Shown piece by piece: positions 45,331 to 56,700 of a stretch of DNA of 64,000 bases. Origin of the DNA: Papaver somniferum (lineage: Eukaryota; Streptophyta; Magnoliopsida; Ranunculales; Papaveraceae); contig NC_039362.1 in NCBI RefSeq assembly GCF_003573695.1, positions 198,812,585 to 198,876,584 on the forward strand. Reading direction: 5' to 3'. The notes below the pieces were generated by a model. It was not told where the DNA came from. It worked only from the letters and a program-made list of their open reading frames with translations, and did not search any database. How positions within the stretch are numbered: the stretch's first letter is position 1; every line of letters begins with the position of its first letter. Position numbers and translations under genes: made by a program.

Positions 45331-46080
45331 AATGGTGGTGAGAGTAGATTGATTAGTTTTTTAATTTTCACGATGTAACTTGGAGTTGCTAGGATATGTC
45401 TGCCAATCTATGTTTGAATATTATATTCTCTTTTAATAAATAATAAATAATTATTTAACGTTTATTTCCTTTTCTTTTTTTAATCTAGTTGGATATCTGT
45501 ACACTAATTATAATTCTGAATTAATTTCATTCAGATTCCAAAATCTGAATCCGTAGCCAGAAAATGACGAAACAGTCTCGTTAGAACTGGTAGTTTTTTT
45601 TAATGAAAATACTTCCAATTATAACGGTTATGAACCATTGTTTTATTTCACACCTAATAACCGTGTTTTTTTTAATGGCATGCATCAACCGTTATTATAT
45701 TTCACATATACTAACCTTGATTCTTAAATGACATAAATCAACAATTATTTAATGTTACATACAATTAACGTGATATTTAATAACAGATTATGTATGTGAT
45801 TTTAAATCACGAATTTTAGACGTTGTATTTAATAGCATCTCCAATTTGTCATTTTTAAAAAGTCACACCAAATAAATAATGATTCTAATAACGGATGAAA
45901 ACCGTGATAAACTATGTTTTATAACAGATTTCATGCGTGATTTTGAGCCCCTTCTGGACTAGTGATGCATATATGTTATTCCTGGCATATTGGCATACGA
46001 GTTTGGAACTTTGGCATACCCATAGTGGGTGCATATATGCCAAATATATGAGTTTGGCATATGCATAAAAATAGGCCTAA

Positions 46081-46412
46081 GAGTATCTCCAGCAGAAGGT
46101 GCAAAAGATTGTATGTGGCTTTTCTATTTAGTCATTCAACTTCTAAGGTCTACACATAGAGAAAATATATGACCTCATATCTAAAAAACAATCTCCGATA
46201 ATAGAGAATTTTTTTGAAAAAATAGTGAAAAATATGATGTGGAGGTGGAGCCGGAGGTGTAGATAACACTTTCTTGAACACCTTCATATTTAGTAATTGG
46301 TCCCTCCTAATTTGTAGGACCCTATTTTTGGAGATAGATTTATGCCACATAGGGGTCTAAAATCCTATGTGTCACTAAAAAAATAAAAGTTCACCCTTTG
46401 TTGGAGATGCTC
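46081..46412. mobile_element. PIF/Harbinger-type MITE sharing its target TAA with the neighbouring element
   Basis: 332 bp with inverted ends GAGTATCTCCAGCAGAAGGT and, from the right on the other strand, GAGCATCTCCAACAAAGGGT, flanked by TAA (46078-46080 and 46413-46415). The left TAA is also the right target copy of the Harbinger element. It encodes nothing. Confidence 0.85.
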
Positions 46413-47340
46413 TAATAACGTGCAAGAAAATTCTAAGATTCATTACATCATGTGTTTTTTTGTTGTTTATTTTATTTTTAATTTCTTTTTGTTAATTTGA
46501 ATTTGATTTGTTGGATATGACTGAAAGCACCTAACTCATCGAAATTGGACTCGCAACATGTTTATTTGCACCTAACTAGGCGTGTTGATCTGAACCAATA
46601 TTCCTGACCCGACGAGAGTCAGATGTCAAACTGTTTATTTTTTAGTTCGAGTCGATTCTGACCAGCGACCTGACTCAAACCTAATCCCTGATTTAGACCC
46701 GTTTGAGTCAGATAACAAAATACCCTTGACTTATTTGACCAACCCATTGACTCAAATATTTTTGAATCAGATGAGTAAAATGGAACTCGAAAAACAAAAA
46801 TATTGAGTCATATCTAGATGAGTCAAGTAATTTCAGTGAAATCTATGTGAGTCTGATACAAACGTGCTAGATCTAGGAAAAGAACAAACACGGTTTAAAT
46901 ATGTTTGTTTTTTGAGTCGTAACTGACCTAGTTAACTCAAAAATTATGAGTCTTTGCTTTGTCTCATGAATCAAGGCATTTTATTCTCTGACTCAAACAA
47001 GTCCAAGTCGGAGCGCGAGTCATATCTGACTCGAACTAAATAACAAACAATCTGACTTTGAGTCATGCAGTGACTCAGATCCAGACACCGAGCCAGTAGA
47101 AAACAAACATGCTACGACCTAAAATTTTGTTTATTGGGAACTAATTGAAATGGCATGTTTGTGACATCTAATAATCTCCTGTTTGGCGAGACTTAGAGCC
47201 ATCATCCGCATGGACCTGAGCTTAGTTACTGTCATAATATTCCCTTGACCCTTGCCTGTATCAATAACACCACTCCCAGAAGCATGAACAGTCAGCAACC
47301 ATCCCAAGGACCGTGCTGCCAAAAGAAAGATTCTGCCGAG
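46413..47340. repeat. GAGTCA/TGACTC-rich sequence, no gene seen
   Basis: Between about 46580 and 47100 the motifs GAGTCAGA and TGACTCAAA recur many times in both orientations. CATGTTT(A/G)TTTT-like sequence occurs in opposite orientation near 46557 and 47112 and could mark an unclassified small transposon; I see no target duplication. Confidence 0.35.
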
Positions 47341-47955
47341 GAATCCATGAACATCTTAAAATCCAAAGGGTGTCCATTATACACAATGAGGAAGTTCAAA
47401 TTGAAACAGTACAATGTTCTTTTGAGTCAGAAAATTTGGATTTAGATTCTGCTTTTAACCAATTAGTTCTAGGGATTCTTTAGATTGTAATGGATCATAA
47501 GATTATGAGATGGAATATAAGGGGATTGGGTCAGGATTCAAAAGCAATTGCAATCAGGAATGCTATTTTGAAGAATAATCCAACTATTGTTACAATGCAG
47601 GAGTCCAAGACTGAATTGGTAGTTGATAATCTTATTGGGGAAATAACATGTGCAACTATATTTTTTTACCTTCTGAGGGTGCTTCAGGAAGGATAACTGT
47701 TTTGTTGAAAGAAGGAATTATTCATATGGAAGATAGTTTGTTGGGGGCGTTTTATGTTTCCATTAAATTTTGAAATGCATTTGATGATTTTTTCTGGTTT
47801 TTTACAACAGTATGTGGTGCTTCAGATTCAGGATACTACAATTAATTTTGGCAAGAATTAAAAGACATTAGAATTCTTTTTGATGATCCGTGGTTAATTG
47901 GGGGAGATTTTAATTCTATTTTGTCTGCAGATGAGAGAAATCATTCAATATTCAT

Positions 47956-49236
47956 TGTTAGATGAAAAACCTGATTCAACCAAGCTAATATATTTCAACC
48001 ACTAGATCGAACTTAGCTTGTTACACACAAATGAAATGTACCCTCATTTAGGTATATGTAACCGTACCCAGACGTGTACACCATGTTGGCTCAATAATAG
48101 TTAACCGAATTTACCCATATGATTACTCTCATACCAATCTTATTCATCTTAACCACAACTAGTTCAAATGACTCAAATGAAACTAGTTAAAGAGACATTC
48201 AATTGCTATATTCTCATAGAAGTATACAAGAACACAATTGAAGCAAAATCGGTTTGATTCACTCGAATCAATTCATGAAAATTATAGCCACGGTTTGCAA
48301 AGATTACATTCCTTATTTTATAAATGTTTAAGTTCATGTACACAAACGATTTTAGAAAGTAACCAACTCAAGTACGCAAACGGGTACGCATACTTAAGTA
48401 GCCGGACCGAGTTTGGTTACGCCAGTACGTGTACGGGTGCGCATACCAATTCACACTTCCAAACTCCATCAGAAATTCACGGACGTGACAGTTCCGCCAG
48501 TATGCGTACGGGTACGCATACTGGCCCACACATCCAGCAACTGCCAGTACGCGTACGGGTACGCATACTTCAGGTTCCTGATTTTAGACTTATACACAAA
48601 TGTGAGAACACACTATGTTTATATCCAAACATGGTTACTTGATTCTAAACTCTTTATTTCAATCATTGAAACTTCCTTAGAGGATGACAATAGCCGTTTT
48701 CACACACTATTAGCATCAAAGTAATTTTCAAAATATTGAAATAATCATAATGAAACATTCCAAGTCTACACCAAAATGATTGTATCACACAAACCATGTA
48801 AGATGTTACTCGAAAATTTTCACATTATCATATTCCGACTTTCTTCAAGAATATAAGATGAACTTGGTCGAAGCGAAAGCTTGCGAACACATATTTCGAG
48901 AAATATGTAAGCGAGATAAACTCAGCTTGAAATCTCAAATGTGTATAATAGAAAACTATATCGTAATACGACTTATGTCTCAATATAGGAGATAGAGTAG
49001 AAATAGACTTTCCAAATGATAGGTGATTGTTGATGAAGTCCCACTAGCTCCCCTTAGTAATTCTTCGTCTTCAAATGATGAACACCGTGAAGTCTAATGC
49101 TCAACTACACAATTTATGTCCTAATCCGAGACATCTAAATAAGCTAGAAATCAAGACTTATAGTTTTGATCAGTAACATTGAAAAACATGCTTGAGATAG
49201 CAGCACATGCGAGTTCGACCGAGCAGTGCTCTAACA
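47956..49236. mobile_element. LTR-like segment (possible solo LTR), TG...CA ends
   Basis: The inserted segment begins TGTTAGA and ends TCTAACA, the short inverted ends of a retrotransposon LTR, and interrupts the LINE. The flanking 5-mers (TTCAT and AAAAT) do not match and LINE sequence is missing at the site, so it may have arisen by recombination with loss of DNA. No coding content is supported. It carries a palindromic array at 48380-48570. Confidence 0.5.
48380..48572. repeat. TACGCGTACGGGTACGCATACT palindromic units in the LTR-like segment
   Basis: Four units at about 48372, 48422, 48496 and 48545. The unit 48496-48525 is a perfect inverted repeat with 14-nt arms (GCCAGTATGCGTAC and its complement) around GG. 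The others have one or more mismatches between arms. Confidence 0.8.
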
Positions 49237-51254
49237 AAATGGTGTATCTCTACTCCTAGATTTGCTTTCTTATTGAAAGGGAAGCAACTGAAATGTTCAA
49301 TAGTCAGAAAGGTATCAGGAAAGGAGATCATATTTCGCCTTTCTTATTCATTCTGGTAACTGAAGTTTTATCACTTATGTTCAAAAAAGCAGCTGCTGAT
49401 GGTCTCACTTCTGGATTCTCTGTGGCACAACAAGGTACGGTAGTTACTCACCTTCAATTCGTCGATAATTTGATTGTATTTCTTAGTGATAATGAAACGC
49501 AAATTAAGAATCTTATAAACATTTTATTGGGTTTTGAAATTATGTCTGGCCTTAAGGTAAACTATAGGAAAAATACTGTGGTAGACTTAGGACAATTGCA
49601 GAATGATAATGCTTGTACATATATTTTTGGTTGTTCTGTGTCTCAATTGCCTATGAATTATTTAGGTATTCCCTTGGGTATTAAATCGAAGTGTAGTCTA
49701 ATTTGGAATGATATCATTCAGAGATTTCAACAAAAATTGGCTAGCTGGAAGATAACCTATCTATATAAAGGGCGGAGACTTATTATAATTCAGAGTGTGC
49801 TCTAGACGGCCTATTTATTATTTATCCATGTTCCAAATGCCAGCAACTGTGGCTAAAGAGCGAGAAAATTATGAGAATTTTTTTTTTGGGTTCAAGTAAC
49901 TCTAACAAGAAAAGAATTTGGGTAAAATGGTCTAGAGTTAATCTACCAAAAGCTAGAGGGGGTGTTGTTATTAAGAAACTTCAGCTGGTCAACAAAGACT
50001 TGCATGCGAAATGGATATGGAGACATGGTGTTGAGAATTTTTCTTTATGGAGAAGGATTATAAATCAAAATTTGGAGGTTCTTAAGAAGACTTTCTACCT
50101 GCTCTTTGAAAATTTTCAGTTTGTCGTAGTTTATGGTCTAAAATTTTGAAGACAAGAGATTTTGTGAAATCATGTACTGTTTTAACTCTTGGTTCTGGCC
50201 TTTGCATACGTGGTCTGGTGGATATCCGCTCAAGCAGCTCTTCCTGAATCTCTATCACCTCACTAAACAGAAGAAGGCTATGGTAGGCGACTTGATTTCT
50301 CACGAGGGTGTTTGGAATTTGAATTTTTCTAGGCATCTAAACGAACAAGAAATGTTGTAGGTAGCTAATTTTCTACAAATTATTGGTGATCCTTCGCGTT
50401 TTTCAGATGAAGATACCTGGCAGTGGAGATATGGGGATGATTTTTATATGGCTAATGCTTATGAGGTGCTAGAAACTGTTGGTTTATTAGCTTTCCCGGA
50501 AAAATAGTTATGGAATTCAAAGGTGCCTTTAAAGGTTTCTTTTATGGTTTGGACGTTGTGCTTAAACGGTGCTCCAACTCTCGATATGCTATACAACACA
50601 TGTATGATTCAAGATCCGAATTGTGTTTTCTGTGGTGATTTTTTGGAGACGAATGATCAAAATTTTTGTACACTGTAAGCTTGTGTTTGCTATATGGTCC
50701 TACTTTTTTAATATCTTTGGGATCAATTGGGTCTTAGCCAAAAATGTTAGATAAAATTTATGGGAATGGGGTGATAAAAGCAGAAATAAAGCGAAACGCA
50801 GGAAAAAGAAAATCTGGAGTATTTTACCTTTCGCCGTCTGGTGGTGTGTTTGGAAAGAAAGAAATGCTAGGGTCTATAATAATAGCAACAAGGATTTGAA
50901 CCAAATGATAACGGATATCAAAAGTTTGTTTAATTGGGGCATGAAAACTGTTTTGTTCTCTGGTTTTGATTTGTCTACTTTGTTATGTAATTAGAATGCA
51001 ATGATGCACTCATCCATGTAACTTTTGTTTACTTGGTGTCACTATTTTAGTGATATTAAGTTCTCTTTTATAAAATGAGAACTCATAAAGGATTCATATG
51101 TACACATGTACGGTCCAACAAACAAGAGCTTGATTATGAAAGATAGGAAGGACATGTGTTTGACATTCTCATCTGAAGAATGTATATAAATAGTGTTTGT
51201 TATCAACTGACAGACCAGTGATCATTTTGTAGAAAACTGTATCCCCTGTGCAAT

Positions 51255-52137
51255 ATTCAACCTAAAAATGCCTCCCATCTCATAATGACCTGCAACTTCT
51301 CAAGAGTAGTGTGGTTCTCTGTCATTGGCTGGACAACTAACAATGTTGGCTCTTTGTATGAATGGATTTGCAGCTGGTTTGATAGCTTACATAGTGGTGC
51401 TATTACTGAGTAGGAAATAGTTAAGAGAGCTATCATTGCATGGAGTTTATGGACTGAAAGATGCGATAAAGTTTTTCAGCACAGTAATTTTAGCCTTGAA
51501 ACTATTATCCAAAAATGCAAGATGTGTATTGAAGAACACTCAAGCATGCTAGATAATATCTTTCGGTCTCCATAGAAAGTGAACTGTCAGAATGCTCATT
51601 GGATTCCTCATCCTCTTAACTTTCTAACTTTAAATTGGGATGGCTCTTTTGATTCAAATAATCTTTCAGGAGATATTGGTCTAATCATAAGGAATTTTGC
51701 AGGTGCACAACAGGCAGTAAAGTGCATCCACTTGAATGAAGTCAGGAGCGCAGAACAGGCTGAGTATATGGGTCTGTGGTACCTGTGTAATGGGCTAAAG
51801 AATTAAAGCTAGAGAAAGTTCACTTTGAGATGGATGCCAAGGTTGTTGCTGATGCTGTCAACAACGATAATAGCGCCATCGATTGGAGATTACATTACAC
51901 TATCCTGGACATTAAGCATTTGTTTTCAGTTTTTAGTTCTTGGAAACTCTTCTGTGTACCAAAACAAAGAAATAAAATAGCTGACATTCTAGCTAAAATG
52001 GCTAGAACTGATAAAATTTCTTTTCCCTGAGGTTGTTCATCCCCTCCTGCAATTTCTCATCAAATTTCTGTAGACTCCTCATATTTTGTCATGAGTTATT
52101 TTTTAATAAATTCTTTCCTTGCTTCAAAAAAGAAAAG
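51255..52137 (+). pseudogene. 3' end of a second LINE with RNase H domain
   Basis: A connector fragment (EIVKRAIIAWSLWTERCDKV, about 51410-51480) is followed by a plant LINE/RVT_3-type RNase H: LNWDGSF, then RSAEQAEYMGLWYLC (51579-51806), a frame break, and FEMDAKVVADAVNN and KQRNKIADILAKMA (51830-52030). The conserved D-E-D residues are recognisable. An A-rich tail (CAAAAAAGAAAAGAAAAAG, to about 52145) closes it. RNase H would remove the RNA strand during copying; it is broken here. Confidence 0.8.
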
Positions 52138-52145
52138 AAAAAGAA

Positions 52146-53026
52146 GCTGTATCCTACTTTCTGGAACAAATCTTTATGCGTTACAACTTAGTTACCCTAT
52201 AAATCCCATACTGTGTACGGTTACAACTTAGTTGGGAACTAGCTCCATCTTGGAGTAAGTTGTACAGTTACAACTTACTCTACCTGAGGTAAGGGTAAGG
52301 GGTTCAACTACATAACTAATTCCACCGTGAGCCTTGCTTTATTTCTGAGTTACCGGTGTGGAACACTAACTCCATATTGTGGATCGGCACGTGTAAAGGT
52401 TAGTGGGACCATAACCGCTCGACATCTTAATATCTACGAACAGTCTAACTGACCCACTAGCGTCGGGACCGGCAAGAATTATCAATTTATCGCGATATTA
52501 AATAATCGCATAAATTAATAATTATTAATTTATCATTTATCAAAGCATTTTTATAAAAAAAATCAACAAAACGAACCAATACACCTTATTCGTCATGCAA
52601 ATTATTGTGGGTACCATTGATGGATACTAATTTCTTAGATACTAATCTTTAGTGGAAGTTAGTGAAAGTCATCTTCTTGTGAAAAAGCTATTAAAGCTGC
52701 GAAGATACTGAATAGGTTTTTATTACGTCGGAAACGACAACACCAAAAACTCTTCTAATGTTGAGAAAAATCCAAGATAAAATTTAATATGACATCAATT
52801 TTAAGAAAAACCAAGTTACAACTGAATCACTCTTTACCAAATTAGCATAAATATAAAACTAAATTTATTTAAATTGGAGAGTTATTAATTTATATGTTGG
52901 AAGGGACTTATAGAAAGTTCAAAAAATTTATTATTTTATAAATTTAACGAATTATTAATCTAGCACGTTGGTCCGGACTGGACCGGTGAAATTTATTAAT
53001 TTATCGCGAATTAATTTATAGGGGTT
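52146..53026. other. Intergenic, AT-rich with repeated TTAATTTATCGCG motif
   Basis: No gene seen. GACCGGnnnAAnTTATnAATTTATCGCG occurs at about 52465-52500 and again at 52980-53010, suggesting the two ends of a decayed repeat of about 0.5 kb in direct orientation. Confidence 0.4.
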
Positions 53027-53359
53027 CTACTGTATTCTTAGAACCCGAAAAGAGCAGCCAACAAAAATAAAGGCACGCGTTTTCTCTTGATCCAAAGTAT
53101 TAATAGTGAAGAAGAAGAACGAAGAATCAAAGTAAACTTTCAAAGAAGGTGGTATGTTAACATCGACATTAAGATCTCGAACAACTGAGGTTTTAATAAC
53201 AGCTGGTACATTATGCCATTCTAATGGTGGTGAATTTTCTTTAATGCTCCTTGTCCTTCTTCTGTACACTTCATGATCTATTATTGCTGATGCTACCGAC
53301 ATAATTTCATCACTTGCAAGTGATACCCTAGGTTGAAAAATGCTTTTCCACTCTTTCAT
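53027..53359 (-). CDS. Hypothetical short protein upstream of RLP-C
   Basis: A 110-codon frame starting MKEWKSIFQPRVSLASDEIM. It includes a charged stretch (DHEVYRRRTRSIKENSPPLEW) and VVRDLNVDVNIPPSLKVYFDSS, after which the frame runs into low-quality hydrophobic sequence. The first 80 codons have a protein-like composition but match no family I know. There is no signal peptide. It lies head to head with RLP-C, 365 bp apart. It could be a first exon or a gene fragment. Confidence 0.3.
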   Translation of the reverse strand: MKEWKSIFQPRVSLASDEIMSVASAIIDHEVYRRRTRSIKENSPPLEWHNVPAVIKTSVVRDLNVDVNIPPSLKVYFDSSFFFFTINTLDQEKTRAFIFVGCSFRVLRIQ

Positions 53360-53459
53360 GGATTGACTCCGATTTAAAGATACAAGTTAAGTACTGTTGA
53401 CAATAAAGAAAATGTACTAAAGATATTGATTAATCAGAGACCAATAGTCCCACCTAGTG

Positions 53460-53723
53460 GTGGTGGTTTGATTCAACACAAAGTTTACTTTGACTCTTCA
53501 TTTTTCTTCTTCTTGTTCGCCATAATCAGCATCACAATCACGAAATCTCTCTCAATCCTTTTTTCATCTTCTTCTTAATGCACTAATTTGGTTGATTACA
53601 AAATCAAACATTTTCATTTTTATGGAATTCAATCTCTTAAATTTCACCCACCATTATCAACATTTCTTCATTTGTCAACTTCCTAGAAATATTATCTGAT
53701 CATAACAAATATCACCAAATTCA
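53460..53723 (+). promoter_or_regulatory. RLP-C 5' flank, shared with RLP-A
   Basis: The last 120 bp before the RLP-C ATG closely match the same region of RLP-A, including GGAATTCAATCTCTTAA, ATTATCAACATTTCTTCA and AAATATTATCT. A TTGACT W-box core lies at 53490-53495 in the context ACTTTGACTC, also present upstream of RLP-A. Confidence 0.5.
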
Positions 53724-56700
53724 ATGAGATTGTTAAGCTTTACTACAAGGTTTTTCTTTCTTGTTTTCTTCTTCTTAACTGTATTGGAATTGAATAGCAG
53801 CAATATTTGGGTTCATGGGCAATGTTTGAATCATCAGAAGACTTTATTAATCCAGTTGAATAAAAGTCTTATTTCTTCCTCTCATATATTGCCGTCTATC
53901 ATAAAGTTTTCATCGAAGCGCAGTTCTTGGCGTTCGAATACTGATTGTTGTAAATTTTGGAGTGGCGTTGGTTGTGATAGAAGTGGTCATGTTACCAGTT
54001 TAGACCTGAGTAATGAATTCATTCACAGTGAACTAAATAGCACCAGTAGCTTGTTCAAGTTACAATATCTTGAGAGCTTGAACTTGGCTTTCAATAACTT
54101 CATTTTGACACCAATTCCGCCCGGCTTCGGCAGACTCATCAACTTAACTTACCTTAATCTATCAAGCTCGGGTTTCAGTGGGCAGATTCCAGTTGAGCTT
54201 TCGCGTATGATAAGGTTGGTAACACTTGATCTATCTACTTTTCTACCTGTTAGTAATTCATTAACATTGAAAAATCCTGACCTTGGTACACTCATTCGTA
54301 ATTTGAAAGAAATTAAAGTACTTTGGTTAGATGGTGTGAACATATCAGCACACGGTAGCAAGTGGTGCAAAGCAGTATCGAGTTCTAACGGTCATAAATT
54401 ACAAGTGTTGAGTTTGTCAAACTGTTATCTTTCAGGGCCTTTTGATAAATCTGTTTTACGGCTTCGATCCCTCTATGACCTTCGACTTGACCGCAATAAT
54501 ATTTCTGCTAAAGTACCGGAGTTCTTTAGTGAATTCCGTAACTTGACTTCCTTGCATCTTAATGGTTGCGGGTTGTATGGAAAATTCCCAGACAGTGTCT
54601 TTCAGTTACGAACACTTCGAAGCTTACAAGTGTCAGATAATAAGCTCCTTCGAGGTACTTTGCCAGAATTTTCGGAGGATAAATTGCTACAAGACTTAGT
54701 GCTATCGGATACAAGCTTCGCAGGCGAACTACCACATTCTATTGGCAATCTCACACTCTTATCCCGCTTAGAGCTTGATAACTGTAGCTTTAATGGTTTA
54801 ATTCCCACTTCAATTTCAAACCTTAACCAACTCCAATTTCTATACCTTTCAATGAACGGTTTCACTGGAGTTATCCCGTCAATCAATTGGCCTACGAGTC
54901 TCACAGATATAAACCTTTCGTATAATCAATTTACAGGTCCAATTCCTCCTGAATGGAACAAACTCCCGAAACTAGTTAATCTGAATTTGAAGAACAATTC
55001 GTTCAATGGGACAATCCCAAGTGCTTTGTTTACTCTGCCTTCACTGCAGAAGCTAGAACTTACGATGAATCAGTTCACTGGTGGTCTGGACGAGTTTCCC
55101 AGTGGATCTTCTTCTTCGCTGGAGTATCTTGATATTAGTATGAATAAGCTGCAAGGACCTATTCCAATGTCAATTTTCGATCTCTCTAGAATAAAAATTC
55201 TCACACTTTCTTCAAATAACTTCAATGGCACTTTAAGTCTTGAAACTTTTTTCCACAAGTTCAAGAATCTTTCAAGTCTTGATCTTTCAGGTAACAAATT
55301 GTCGATCACTTTTATTAGTGATAATTTTACATTGTTTCCTCAAATTCGTTTATTGATGTTGCGTTCTTGTAACCTCAGTGTATTCCCTGCTTTCTTGAGT
55401 AACCAATCTAGACTGAACTATCTGGATCTCTCCGAGAATCAAATGAAAGGGAAGATACCGAACTGGATTCATTTGATCGGCGAAGGATATCTTGGTTATT
55501 TAAATCTTTCATATAATTTCTTGGAGGATCCTCAACTGCCCTTACCTCCTAATAGTTTTAATTCTTTGTCTATCCTTGACCTTCGCTCCAACCGTCTTCA
55601 AGGGAAGAATCCAATCTTACCATCATCTGCCATCATTTTGGATTACTCATTGAACAACTTTACCACCATCATCCAAAATATATCTTCTTACACATCGTTC
55701 ACTTTGTACTTATCTCTATCAAATAATCAACTTATTGGAGAAATACCTCAGTCTATATGTCAAGCTGGTTATCTTCAAGTTCTTGATCTATCTCATAATA
55801 ACTTGAGTGGAGAAATACCCTCCTGTCTAGTTGGGTTCATTCCCAGTCTTGCAGTTCTAAATCTAAGAGGAAACAATTTCGATGGAATTATACCAGAGAT
55901 ATTTCCAGAAAGTTGTACACTAGAGACACTCGATCTCAATGGAAACCAGTTTGAAGGCCAGCTGCCAAGATCGCTTGTCAACTGTGCAATGCTAGAGGTC
56001 TTAGACCTTGGTAATAACCAATTAACCGGTGATTTCCCTTCCTGGTTGGGATCTATGTCCAACTTGCGGGTTCTTGTGTTACGGTCCAACAGATTCCATG
56101 GTCCCCTAGGGAATACAACTGGTCTAGGATTCCAAAAACTGCAGATAGTGGACATATCTTTCAATAAGTTTACGGGCACTCTTTGCAGCAAATGCTTCTT
56201 CAGTTGGACTGGGATGATGGTGAATGTAGATGAAACACAATCAAATCACCAGATACTAGGATTTAAGTTCTTAGAGCTGAGTCGTTTGTATTACCAAAAC
56301 AAGGTGACCGTTACAAGCAAAGTGCTAGATATAGAACTGGTGAAGTTTTTTACCACTTTCGCATTTATCGACTTCTCAAATAATGAATTCGAAGGAGAGA
56401 TACCTAGAGTGATTGGAAATCTTAGCTCTCTATATGCTTTAAATTTGTCAAGAAATGCTTTTAGTGGTACCGTCCCATCAAGTATCGGTAATCTTGGGCG
56501 ACTTGAGTCGTTAGACCTTTCCCAGAATAAACTTACTGGAGAGATCCCACTGCAATTAACAGAATTGACTTTCCTTTCGGTCTTAAATCTCTCTTTTAAC
56601 CAACTTGAGGGAAAGATTCCATCAGGCAGTCAATTTCAAACTTTCGAAGTGAATTCTTTTGAAGGAAATGATGGATTATGTGGGGCACCTATATCTAACA

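Larger units (their letters stand above)
40595..45964 (+). mobile_element. CACTA (En/Spm) transposon, complete ends, no TnpD-type transposase
   Basis: It starts CACTAGTCCAAAAGAGG and ends, on the opposite strand, CACTAGTCCAGAAGGGG. A perfect 3-bp target duplication ATG flanks it (40592-40594 and 45965-45967). Length is 5370 bp. Sub-terminal sequence is rich in short repeats such as AATCACG and AACCGT, the expected binding sites. Only a TnpA/Transposase_24-type gene is present, so it is non-autonomous for cutting. It sits inside the Harbinger element. Confidence 0.92.
39423..46077. mobile_element. PIF/Harbinger element, internally deleted, split by a CACTA insertion
   Basis: Flanked by TAA (39420-39422 and 46078-46080). 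The ends are inverted: left GGCCTATTCTTATGGGTATGC, right on the other strand GGCCTATTTTTATGCATATGC. Without the CACTA element it would be about 1.28 kb. It keeps the start of the transposase gene on the plus strand and the start of the second, Myb/SANT-like gene on the minus strand, joined head to head by a deletion near 40190. It therefore cannot move by itself. Confidence 0.85.
47341..51080 (+). pseudogene. LINE remnant (L1 type) interrupted by an LTR-like segment
   Basis: An ORF1 tail (stop about 47481-47484) precedes ORF2, which starts at 47490 with the endonuclease motif MRWNIRGLG and IVTMQESKTE, and reaches GGDFNS near 47910. At 47956 foreign sequence begins. Coding resumes after 49236 in the reverse transcriptase (STPRFAFLLKG, KGIRKGDHISPFLFIL). 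The catalytic FADD-type motif is altered to FVDN. Downstream there are several stops, a W-K-NLP-GG connector (49915-50150) and a tail with WWCVWKERNARVYNNS at about 50840. About 400 codons are missing between endonuclease and reverse transcriptase. Confidence 0.8.

Noticed and set aside
40595..45964. Reading the CACTA interior as a captured host gene
   Set aside because: The spliced frames at 44054-45330 fit the element's own Transposase_24 protein, so no host-gene capture needs to be assumed.
47131..47322. 63-codon minus-strand frame before the LINE remnant
   Set aside because: No motif, and it overlaps the ORF1 tail of the LINE on the other strand.
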